Below, piece after piece: positions 46,301 to 57,019 of a DNA stretch of 64,000 nucleotides. Position 1 is the stretch's first letter. Each line of letters opens with the position of its first letter. Both the position numbers and the translations under genes were made by a program. Below the pieces are notes generated by a model. The model saw nothing but the letters and a program-made list of their open reading frames with translations. It was not told where the DNA came from and searched no databases. Source of the DNA: Hyparrhenia diplandra (Eukaryota > Streptophyta > Magnoliopsida > Poales > Poaceae). The DNA is taken from contig JADLZK010008418.1 of the NCBI GenBank assembly GCA_015847255.1, positions 124,001-188,000 on the forward strand, written 5' to 3'.

Positions 46301-49300
46301 TGTATAACCCAGCCCATAATGTAACTGGTGGTACATGGTCGCATGAGATCTAGTGATTCCTTGCCTAACAACGCAGGCAACCCTATATATTAAATAATAT
46401 TAAACTTGTAGTTTGGTTGTAGGTTCTTCTCATGACCCTCCAGAATGCACCACCTGGTCTTGATTATGAACGTGACAGAAGATTCTCAAAGGTAGTACCT
46501 ATCCTTTCAGTTGATTATCAGTTATGAACCATTTATGTGGTTAGCTACAGTAGGTTGTGTTATAGTGTTTACCTATCTAAGTAGGCATTTTCAGTTGTGA
46601 CCAGTCATTTAAAGAGATGGTTGCAATGTGCCTGGTCAAAGACCAAACAAAGAGACCAACAGCTGAGAAGTTGCTAAAGCATCGTTTTTTCAAAAATGCC
46701 AAACCACCAGAGTTGACTATTAAGAGTATCTTATCTGGTTTACCTCCTCTCTGGGACGTGTAAAGGCTCTCCAGGTATGCTGCCTTACTTAATGTTATCA
46801 TGAAATACCCCTCCCTGATCATTGCAAATGTAGCTGAATTTTTCTGTGTACCTCCAGCTTAAAGATGCAGCACAATTGGCTTTGAAGAAAATGCCTCTTC
46901 TTCTGAACAGGAGGCCCTCTCCCTGGTTTGTGACATACCCTTCCTCATTTTTATGTTCTGTTTCGTACTTTTCTTAATATTCCGAGTTCCTTTTCTAATT
47001 ATCGTCATTACAGTACTGCTCTGGCTAGATTAAAGTTACGAGTTGAAAGTTCTCCTTTATTTAGTGTGCATGCATTTTTTTTTTTTTTTGTGGGGTAAGC
47101 AGGATTCATCAGTTCTGCATTGTTAACATAGCTTGTGAATTCAGGTCTTGCATGAAGTTGATTGTATACCTGGCACCTTTCGACTGTGATATTTTTGGTT
47201 AAACATGTATTATGATTAATTGGTAATGTTTATAGAATGTTTTAAACTGTATGATACACAGCAATAGTCCAACAATTTCAGTACCATATAACAAAATACT
47301 TGCTCATATACTACCTGTCTATCAAACTAGGAGAATTCCCTTGTGTTGCTGCAGGTATTCAAGAAAAAAATACGAATAAATTTGATTAGATGCTGGCTTC
47401 ATTATACGAGTGAGTTTGATGCTGGATGGAGTCATCATGGAAGTGGCTTGATGCATTAAAGGAACCAATTGGAGGATATAGTGGGTTCACTTAGTGGGGA
47501 ATGATATGGACACCTTGCATGTAGAGAGAAATCATCTAGTGGGGTTTATCTTTATAAGAGTTATAGATTATAGATTATAGATAATATGTTAACAAGTTGA
47601 CTGTTAAGCGTTGAAAAGGCTAACAACATAAGAATAATACATGTATGTCAGGTCTAAGTGGTAGGCATTCACTGTTCTAGGAACATTGGGGTATGGATAC
47701 ATCTCATAAGCCTTTTGGAGTTCCTTTTCTCATGTATTGTTCACTTATCTGATTCAGTCTCCATACAAATGTGTAATTCTGAGTATTTGCTCCTACATGC
47801 TATTCTGTAAATAGTCACGTGTCATGTATATTAGCAGTATTCCTTTTGTTGTAGAATTTGGGTAAATGCCACGGTTATTTTAATAGCCTTCTTATCATAA
47901 AACTGCATGGATTCATACAGAGTGAATATCAACGTGGTGTTAGTGCGTGGAACTTTGATATCGAGGATCTGAAGGCTCAAGCATCATTGGTATCCTTCTA
48001 AACTGGTTTCCTTTTTCATTCGACCTTCCAGCCATTCACAATTATGATTAAACTGGCTAAATTTACAGATTCACGATGACGAGCCACCAGAAATAAAAGA
48101 AGACGAGGACATTGCAAGAAATGTTGAGGTTGAAAAGGTCTACTAGATTTTTTTTTTTCTATGGAAGTTTTTTTTTTATTACTATATTTATAGGATGCTT
48201 GAACATTATTTCCAAAAGAAATATTTGAAAAATATGTTGCAGAGTTGGCATGTGCTCATCTTTGCAGTAGAACTCTTGAGTTTCTTAATGTTGATTACTT
48301 ACCTTGCAAAGTCATAATTTTGTTTGTTGATTGAAGCAAAATGCAATTGAATATCTGTATGTAACTGACACTTTTTGTCCTTCAACAGGATTTATCTTCA
48401 CGGAACCATTTGGGAAAGTCATCTGCAAATGAATACAACTCCAGGTGAAGCCAATATTTTTTAGCAACATCTGGTGATTGACAATTTAATAGCTCTAGAA
48501 GTTCAGCTTCTATCCTGTGCATTTAAGTAGGATGCTATCGATATGGAATGATCAGTATTCTTGGCAGTTTTATTACTTTGTTTTTGAATTATAGTGTTTG
48601 TGGTGAAATGTATTGTTTTGATTTTTGATATATTTCAGGCATCGGGCTTTTTTGCGAGCCCTTCAAATTCGGATGGAAACGGCCCCAACACGAACGAAGC
48701 TTTTGATTTTGATTTTGATTTTAGCGATGCTGATAATACAAGAAGGGCTGATGGATGTGAAAGCAACATAAGAGAGAATGATTCATTGCCCTCTACATCA
48801 AAGCAAGATCCAGAATCGAATCATTGCACAACTGACATTGGACAGAGACAACTGACTTCTGGTGGGAGCAATAGCTCAGCAGCTGAAAGGGGTTATGGTT
48901 TTGAGAGGTGTGTACTATCTATTCTAGTTTTTGTTTTTATAAGAGTGTTTTAGGTTTCAATTTTTGTTCTGCATCACATGATCTGCAGTGACTGGATGGA
49001 GTGACTTTTACAGTAAATGCTTCACGAGTTTATTTAGTTCCGATTTGTCATTATTGTTCTATTATAACGTATGTTCTATAATTTTATGATGTGCATCAAA
49101 TAAAGTGGAGAATTTCCTGAATTAACTGTTTATGTTGGTGTAGGAGTTCCTTTTTTTTATTAAATCTTGCTATGGTAGTACAAGTGCTTATTTGTAGAGC
49201 AGACATATGCTTCTTAATGTATATGATGTTATTATTGCATTTTTATTTCCAACGGCAAACTTTGGGTATGCTTAATGGAGTGTCATTAATAGTTATGCTG

Positions 49301-52005
49301 AGTGCTTATTACTGTTTGGTGTATGACAGGGATGCAGCTGTGCAAATGATATCTGACAAACAAAGAAGTGAGATAAGAAAAACAGCAAGCCTTAGTGGTC
49401 CACTTTCACTGCCAACTCGTGCTTCTGCAAATAGCTTGTCAGCTCCTAATAGATCTTCAGGAGGTACGAGTGTCCACCTAATTATCACTGCGAATGTTCA
49501 TTGGTTTAACTACTGTACATAGAAAATATGTGCTGGCAGTCTGGCACTGCTGTAGGTTTTCAATATTTATGTATCCCATTAGAGCGATGCGAGATGGTGC
49601 AGCCCCAGGCCATGTTAGGGCAGGCACAACATTCATGTGTGGTACCGCATGGTACAGTGGCAACCCTAGGATATGCTTTGTTGGTTAGAAACAAGATAAA
49701 TTTGAATTGTTTCCTTAATTCTATATATTAATTCTCAAGATCCTAGTTCCCCTTTATATATGATAGGATTGTTTTTTTTTTTTAATTAATAGCAATAGAT
49801 AAATTTAGAGTTCCTACCTCTGTGCCCATGTGGTCACCTGCTTTGGTACTAAATTATGCCCATGGCAATATATCTGTTGTTTGTATTTGTTCTGCTGTTT
49901 GGACATTAACCTTCTTTTGCTCATTCTAGGTTATGTAGATTCATCAGGTGACAAGTCCAAGCGAAGTGTAGTAGAGATTAAAGGCCGCTTTTTCAGTAAC
50001 ATCTGAGAATGTCGATCTTGCAAAGGTAAGTGGACTGGGCGGATATACAATTGAATTGAACCTAACATTACTCTTTACTTAAATTGAGTAGAAAATTTTC
50101 AGGAGTCAATTTTAACATTCTTTACTATGCAGGTTCAGGAAGGTCCACTTAGTAGTCTCTCCCGAAATCACCAGAGGTGAGGTTTCTGCCAATGATCATG
50201 GTAATCGTTCACAAGGTTACAGTCATGAATTCGTGGTTAACTCTTGGTTTTCTCAGGGTTCACTGCTAAGAAAATCTGCCAGCACTGGTGATTGTTTGGT
50301 TAATCCTAAGCTGATGGTATAACCTTTTCTCCCATGATTGTGTTCGTTCTAATTTCCCAGAAAATTGCAGTAAGATAATTATTTTTTGTGGAGAAAAGAA
50401 AATTGCATACATCCATTGCAGCATTTGAGTTTTTGAGATAGGAAATGAGCCCTAAGAGCATCTCAAGCAGTCCCCAATACCAGCCTTCATCCCCATAAAA
50501 CTGTTATATTGGCAGAGGTAGCCCATTTTTTTTCGTCCAGCAGTCCCCAATAACCTTCCCATTTTTGGTGGCCACCAATATCATGCCCATCTCCCCTCCC
50601 CAATAGCTGGGGCCCACCTCCAACTGTTATTCCTCTCCTCCCTCTCGCCTCTCTCTCTCCTCTGCCATGGCAAGGCCGAGAGCACCGCTTGCCTTCGCCC
50701 ACCGCAGCCATGGCCGCGCCCCGCCCTGGCCATGCATGAGATCTGTGGGTTTTTATCGTGGGATATTTGTGAATACAGCATGCTGAACATACATTAAATA
50801 AAAGTCTGCATAAATTTGTGAATACAGCATGGTGAACCCTAAACCCTAATCCTTTGATATTGCAGTGTAATGCTAATCAGCTGAAGGAACTCTGCAATAG
50901 TTCAGTATCATCTTCAGTATTAATTCCCCATCTTAACAACCTTGTGCAACAGACCATGTTTCAGCAGGTATGGAGGAATCTTTTGCTGTCATCCTTCACT
51001 TCTGTTTTAAAGAATTAAATCATTCGATAAAATTGATTAACAATTGTCTCTCTTTACTTTAGGATCTTATCATGAACCTACTTAGTAACTTGCAACAGAA
51101 TGAGAAAGTTGATGGTGAGTGTTTTCCCCTTGTCAGTTGGAGTTGTTTGTTTCATTGCCTTTTAGATAAAACTCTCTTTCCTTCAGGAACACAGCCTGGA
51201 ATATCTTCTCAAGTTCGGATGATGGAGAACGATAAAGTGGTAAGCATCAACCTAGTTTATGATTTCAAGTGTTAATGAATGATTTTCCAGTCATCAGTCA
51301 CTGATTACTTAATCAATATTTTGTTCACTATTTTTCACTGTCAATTAAAAGGTGTTCTTTTACAGGCTGATGCAGCTAACTCTGAGAAGGAACGGTCATT
51401 ACTTATTAAAATTTCAGAATTACAGTCTAGGTATGCCCACTTATGCACAAGTGATGTTACATTACATAAAATTCCAATGGTAAATATCACAGGAACGGTT
51501 TATGGAAACTTTACAACCCCATATCACATTTAATTTGTTATTATGGCACCACTTCTATTTTGTTTTGGCAACCACACAGTTGAGTAGCTAATCTTAGGAA
51601 CATAATTTCACTATCAAATTGGATCAATTCTTCTAATATGTTATTTTGAACATGCATACTGTTTTCGAAGACCACTTGTATTTATTGCTAGAATAGCAAA
51701 AATTATTTACCTCTTCTTTTTCCTCTGCAGGATGATTACACTGACCGATGAACTAATTGCAGCTAAGCTAAACCATGTTCAGGTCAGTACCATTGTCTCA
51801 TTTTACTGAAATTTGTTATATCATTCACTGCCCCACCCACCCCCCCCCACCCACCCCCCACCCCCAAAAAAAAAAGTGACATGGTGGCATTTGGATTCTG
51901 ATTCTTGTTTCCCTATCGTATTTTCAGTTGCAGCAAGAGCTAAATGCATTGTACTGCCGAGAAGAAATTGAGGATTTTAGGGATGAGGATAACGAAGAAA
52001 CATAA
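43313..52005 (+). CDS. STE20-type Ser/Thr kinase, OSR1/FRAY-like
   Basis: Cytoplasmic protein kinase of the plant STE20 group (BLUS1-like relatives). Twenty-two exons: 43313-43534, 45221-45475, 45578-45702, 45802-45846, 46081-46161, 46423-46491, 46605-46774, 46858-46925, 47921-47989, 48069-48137, 48389-48444, 48639-48907, 49330-49463, 49930-50025, 50133-50176, 50257-50316, 50866-50967, 51063-51114, 51187-51239, 51366-51430, 51731-51782, 51928-52005; about 745 aa. Kinase domain: VGYGAHAVVYRA, VVAVKCLDLD, IHRDVKAGNIL, LGDFGVSA, TFVGTPCWMAPEVL, ADIWSFGITALELAHGHAPF. A serine-rich regulatory region follows, then a C-terminal coiled-coil-like segment ending in an acidic tail. All exon phases fit if eight one-base errors are allowed: two in exon 1 (near 43340-43395 and 43422), and about 46151, 46757, 46893, 48646-48651, 49989 and 50164. 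Introns carry MITEs. Confidence 0.88.
44823..45074. mobile_element. Tourist/Harbinger-like MITE in intron 1 of the STE20-like kinase
   Basis: It begins GGCCTTGTTTGGTTCCTTTAG and ends CAAAAGAACCAAACAGGCCC, an inverted pair. TAA lies at 44820-44822 and 45075-45077. The body is built of GGGACTA/TAGTCCC words in both orientations, and a nested GGGGTGTTTGGTTC start at about 44881 suggests a second insertion or rearrangement. No open frame. Confidence 0.8.
50452..50837. mobile_element. MITE fragment and short direct repeat in intron 16 of the STE20-like kinase
   Basis: 50452-50760 begins CCTAAGAGCATCTCAAGCAG and contains repeated AGTCCCCAATA words, the style of common grass MITE debris. The right terminus is unclear. 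Immediately after, a 24-bp sequence starting ATTTGTGAATACAGCAT occurs at 50765-50788 and 50814-50837 with one mismatch. Confidence 0.4.
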
Positions 52006-53158
52006 CCGAGGATCCAGCTGTATAAATTTACCTGCCTCTCGCCGAGGTCAAGGGAGAACAAGAGAGCGGCAGGAAGAACAAGAGAAGGAAAGTGGTAGTG
52101 CCGCCGCAAATATTTGCTGCATCTGGAGACTAGCTGCGGTTCTATGGGATTTGTTCTTTGAAGGTTTTCGTGCCCCTGGCCTGCTGCCATCAGTGTGTAT
52201 AACCGTCTTTCTTTTAGTTACCTTTTCTTTTTTATTAGTGGAGGGTTTTTTTTTTTTTTTTTTTTTTTCCTCTCTTTTGGTGACCACAAGATTGAGGCGT
52301 GGTCATGCTGCTATTTCGGCCATACCTACCATTGGAAGTAGCTGTGATTATGTAGTCGTAGGCTACCGGGTCTATGCAGAATTGCAGAAAACTGCATAAT
52401 AAATTGTATTTTATCTAGCAATAGGATGTATATTAAATATTGGCGCATTCGTTGATATGTATTATATAGGGCTATATTCGCAAACATCCAAACAGAGTTG
52501 TTTGCGTATTATCTAATAAAGTTTGCATTTGCTCCATTTGTCCCCTGTCACGTACAAACAGAGTTGTATCTTAATGAGCAAGTTTAACGCGGGCTCCATC
52601 GATCTGCAGCCAACCTGCTTTCTGATGGGGAGTAGGAGTAGCATTCTGTGCCTGACGGCTGCTTCGGTCCGTGTGTGGCGTCGCCCGACGAAGATGAGAT
52701 TTTTGCTACTCGTAGGGCTCGTTCGGTTGCGGGGGATCAATTCCGCATGGAACCCGACCGATACAGCTGCGAGCTCAGGTCACGGTTTGATTCCAGGTGA
52801 CGTTCAAGTAATTCCACAATCTTGAAATAGGATAACATGCTCACTCTAGGATGCTAAAAAAAGGAAGTTACATGCATTTTAGAAAGAAACCGGCCGGATT
52901 GGATCCAGGCCTGTTGGTTCATAACCGAACGAGCCCGTAGTCGGCGTCGGCTTGTCGATGTGACTCCGATCCGATCCGCCTTCGAACCCACCCCGTCGAA
53001 TTTCGTTTCCCACGACGACGCTGTTTTCAATGTTGGGCCGTGATGGGTCTGTCTTCCAGAAACTCCCCCCTGACTCCGAACTGGATGGCAAGCCGCATGC
53101 AGTCCGCAACGGATTCGTTCTCTGTATCGGAATCGGCTGCCCCAGGAGGCGTTCCCGA
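52006..53158. other. Spacer between the STE20-like kinase and CDC48
   Basis: 52006 to about 52540 is probably the 3' untranslated region of the kinase gene, including a long T-run at 52248-52268. 52540-53158 has no supported gene and leads into the CDC48 promoter. Confidence 0.45.
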
Positions 53159-53166
53159 TATATATA
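53159..53166 (+). promoter_or_regulatory. TATA box of the intronless CDC48 gene
   Basis: TATATATA in CCCGATATATATAGGAGC, 106 bases before the chosen ATG (53272). This leaves room for a 5' leader of about 75 bases. A recognisable core promoter argues against a promoterless dead retrocopy. Confidence 0.55.
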
Positions 53167-53271
53167 GGAGCGACGCCGCGAACTTCCTCCAGATAACGCA
53201 AAACGCACTCGCGAGAGGTGAACCAAACGCACGCATACAACAACACACTGCCATCACCCCACACGACCACG

Positions 53272-55671
53272 ATGTTGGACAACGCCCTAGCACCGTGCTG
53301 TCCTCCCGCCGCCACGGCGAAGAAGAAGAAGGCGGCGAACAAGCTGGTGGTGGAGGAGCCCACCAACGATGACGTCTCCATCTGCAACCTCCACCCGGCG
53401 ACAATGGAGAAACTGTCCATCTACCACGGCGACGTGGTGCTGCTCAAGGGGAAGCGGCGCCGCGACACAGTCTGCATCGCCATGAGCAACGACGGGTGCG
53501 GGGAGCACGCGCTGGGGATCGACCGCTCCGTCCGCTCTAACCTCCGGGTGCGCCTCGGCGACGTCGTGTCCGTTCACCATTGCCCCGACGTCGTGTACGG
53601 GGCCAAAGTTCACGTCCTGCCCCTCGACGACACCGTGGAGGGCCTCACGGGGGACCTCTTCGAGGCCTACCTGAAGCCGCACTTCCTCAACGCCTTCCGC
53701 CCTGTCCGCAAGGGCGACCTCTTCCTCGTGCGCGGCGGCATGCGCACCGTGGAATTCAAGGTGGTGGACATCCACCCGCCCGCCGAGTACTGCATCGTCG
53801 CGGACAACACGGAGGTGTTCTGCAACGGCGAGCCCGTGAAGCGGGAGGACGAGGAGAGGCTGGATGGCGTCGGCTACGATGACGTCGGCAGCATGCGGAA
53901 GCAGCTTGCTCAGATCCGGGAGCTGGTGGAGCTGCCACTCAGGCACCCCCAGCTGTTCAAGTCGATCGGAGTGAAGCCACCCAAGGGTATCCTACTGTAC
54001 GGGCCTCCAGGATCCGGCAAAACTTTGATCGCGCGGGCGGTGGCAAACGAAACGGGCGCCTTCTTCTTCTGCATAAACGGCCCCGAGATCATGTCGAAGC
54101 TGGCCGGGGAAAGTGAAAGCAATCTGAGGAAAGCATTCGAGGAGGCCGAGAAGAACGCGCCGTCCATCATATTCATAGACGAGATTGACTCCATCGCGCC
54201 CAAGAGGGAGAAGACGCACGGCGAGGTGGAGAGGCGCATCGTGTCGCAGCTGCTGACGCTCATGGACGGTCTCAAGACACGCGCGCATGTCATCGTGATG
54301 GGCGCCACCAACCGGCCCAACAGTATCGATCCCGCCCTGCGACGATTCGGCCGGTTCGATCGCGAGATTGACATCGGCGTGCCAGACGAGGTCGGCCGCC
54401 TCGAGGTGCTGCGCGTGCACACCAAAAATATGAAACTTGCCGAGGACGTCGACCTGGAGGCCGTCGCCAAGGACACACACGGCTACGTCGGCGCCGACCT
54501 AGCCGCGCTCTGCACCGAGGCCGCGCTGCAGTGTATCAGGGAGAAGATGGACGTGATCGACCTCGAGGACGAGACGATCGACGCCGAGATCCTCAACTCG
54601 ATGGCCATCACGAACGATCAGCTCAAGACCGCCCTTGCCGGGACCAACCCGTCGGCACTGCGTGAGACCGTGGTGGAGGTGCCCAACGTCAGCTGGGCGG
54701 ACATCGGAGGCCTCGAGGGCATCAAGCGGGAGCTACAGGAGACGGTGCAGTACCCCGTGGAGCACCCGGACATGTTCGAGAAGTTCGGCATGTCGCCGTC
54801 TAGGGGTGTTCTGTTCTACGGGCCACCGGGCTGCGGCAAGACGCTGCTCGCCAAGGCGATCGCCAACGAGTGCCAGGCCAACTTCATCAGCGTCAAGGGG
54901 CCCGAGCTGCTGACCATGTGGTTCGGCGAGAGCGAGGCCAATGTCCGGGACATCTTCGACAAGGCGCGCCAGTCAGCGCCGTGCGTGCTCTTCTTCGACG
55001 AGCTGGACTCGATCGCCACGCAGAGGGGCAGCCACGTGGGCGACGCCGGCGGCGCGGCGGACAGGGTCCTGAACCAGCTTCTCACCGAGATGGACGGCAT
55101 GAGCGCCAAGAAGTCGGTGTTCATCATCGGTGCCACCAACCGGCCGGACATCATCGACCCAGCGCTGCTCCGGCCCGGCCGTCTCGACCAGCTCATCTAC
55201 ATTCCCTTGCCAGACGAGGCCTCGCGACACCAGATCTTCAAGGCCTGCCTGAGGAAGTCCCCGTGGCCAAGAACGTTGACCTCGGCGCGCTGGCCAGGTT
55301 CACGGCGAGGTTCAGCGGCGCGGACATCACGGAGATCTGCCAAAGGGCGTGCAAGTACGCCATCCGGGAAGATATCGAGAAGGACATCGAGAAAGAGATG
55401 AAAACCAAGCAGAAGCCGGGCAATATGGAGGTGGACTGCGTAGACGAGCCGGCGCAGATCGGGGCCGCACACTTTGAGGAGTCCATGAGGTACGCGCGGA
55501 GGAGCGTCAGCGACGCAGACATCCGAAAGTACCAGGTGTTCGCACAGACACTGCAACAGTCGAGGGGATTCGGCAGCGAGTTCCGCTTCCCCAACCGTGC
55601 CCGGCAGGCAGGCGGCAGAAGGAGATGCGGAGGCCAATGACGACGCTGAGGAGGAGAATCTTTACACGTAA
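53272..55671 (+). CDS. CDC48: CDC48/p97-type AAA+ ATPase, intronless
   Basis: Hexameric ATPase that extracts ubiquitylated proteins for degradation. The N domain begins after a short divergent leader (MLDNALAPCC), which lacks the longer start usual in plant CDC48, and contains EPTNDDVSICNLHPATMEKL. D1: Walker A GPPGSGKT at about residue 244, Walker B IIFIDEIDSI, RFGRFDREIDIGVPD. D2: GPPGCGKT at about 517, VLFFDELDSI, RPGRLDQLIYIPLPDE. The frame breaks at the C-run 55259-55262 (one C short, after CLRKSP); the next frame carries on with GALARFTARFSGADITEICQ. It breaks again near 55595-55620, after which the third frame gives an acidic tail ending AEEENLYT, the expected CDC48 C-terminus, with stop TAA 55669-55671. 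Codons are very GC3-rich. An in-frame ATG at 53218 would add 18 residues; 53272 is preferred because of the leader length. Confidence 0.88.
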
Positions 55672-57019
55672 TCCTGTATTAGACTTTTATTAGTGGAGGT
55701 TGAATTTAGTATTTGAAATGTAAAATTCAAAGCTCGCAATACGTGTGTTTTCTGATCTGACGCTGAAGAATTCATTTTCGTCCAGTTATACTTTGTTTGT
55801 ACAATGCTTTCCCAACTCCAATTAGATTGATGTTTTCGCAGTGCTTCGCTCAACTCTTGTTCCAGTTAGATACTTGAGTCTTGAAAAAACACTTGACAGA
55901 TGATTCATTCAGCTCTTATTACATTTACTGGACGCTGGACTTTATATATCTGCTAAAACAAAAACATTAAATTGTCAACAAAACACAAACTCAGGCTTCT
56001 CACAGGCGTAGAGTCATGAGTCATGACATAGTTGATGAAGATTGAATGATGCTGTTGTTGCTCTGCATGCACGTGCTTGGGCCGTTGTTGCCGCGAGTTG
56101 CAACGGAGGAAGAATCAATGATGCTGATGTTGCTCTGCATCGATATCCAGTCTCTCCATTCTAGTTCCAGATCTGCACCTACTGCCCTCCCCTCCCTACC
56201 AAAAGTTGCCGCCCCGCTCTCGGCTCTGCGCTTCACCCATGCCAATGATAAGAGAAGAACGGCTCTGCGCTTCACCCATGCCAATGATAAGAGAAGAACG
56301 TTTCGCTCATTACTTAATTAATTAGGCTGCTACCAAAAAAAAAAACTTAATGTTATACAGCAACCATGCGATCCTGGCATGCATATATAGCGCTTTCACA
56401 GCTCCAAGTACAATATTGAAAGAGTAGGGGCGAAGCCAGGATAAAATGTCGCTGGGGTCGGTCCAAACCAGGGCTTAGAACTTCGGCCGGTTTTCACCGA
56501 AAATTAGTGATTTTATGTTTCACGACTGACCTTCGGTAAACGTACATACCCGTAATTTTGATTCCATTTTTTATATATTTATATTTATTTAACAAAATAG
56601 CTATTTTTGTAATTATCAATGAATGTTTACAATTTCGTTTCTATCCAACCAGTAGGCGTAGGCTGAACCCTGGTCTAAATACGGGATATCAACACGAAAA
56701 CGATGACGCAGAATCTGTGCAAAGGCCAACGATCAATCCAAGGGCTCCAGCTGTAATATCAACCAAAGAAACACATATGAAACGGCAATGCAGGTGGCCT
56801 CGAGAATTTTTACATCGCCTTGTCATTTCTTCTCACAAGAGGAGGCAAAAGGATTTGTTACGTGCTATAACATTTTCTATGCTTCGGAGGGTCAATAATT
56901 ACAAGGGGGAACATACATAGGAAAATTTCTCCAAGTACAACAACAACAGCAACAACAATCACCTAACAGGAAGGCACAAACTAGCATTTCTCCAGTACCG
57001 TTAACATCCTACAGCTAAT
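55672..57019. other. Convergent spacer between CDC48 and ERCC1
   Basis: Tail-to-tail flank. It holds the CDC48 3' untranslated region and, at the right, the ERCC1 3' untranslated region. No supported gene. A partly repeated ATGATGCTG(T/A)TGTTGCTCTGCAT unit occurs at 56046-56068 and about 56118-56140. Confidence 0.45.
56221..56298. repeat. Perfect 39-bp tandem duplication
   Basis: The unit starts CGGCTCTGCGCTTCACCCAT and ends GATAAGAGAAGAA. It is present twice in direct succession (56221-56259 and 56260-56298) without mismatch. Confidence 0.9.

Noticed and set aside
50477..50790. Small frames in the kinase intron that look like a tiny gene
   Set aside because: They belong to MITE debris within intron 16. 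No start context or family support.
53287..55640. Antisense open frames (up to 219 codons) opposite CDC48
   Set aside because: They are shadows of a GC3-rich coding strand, with no family resemblance.
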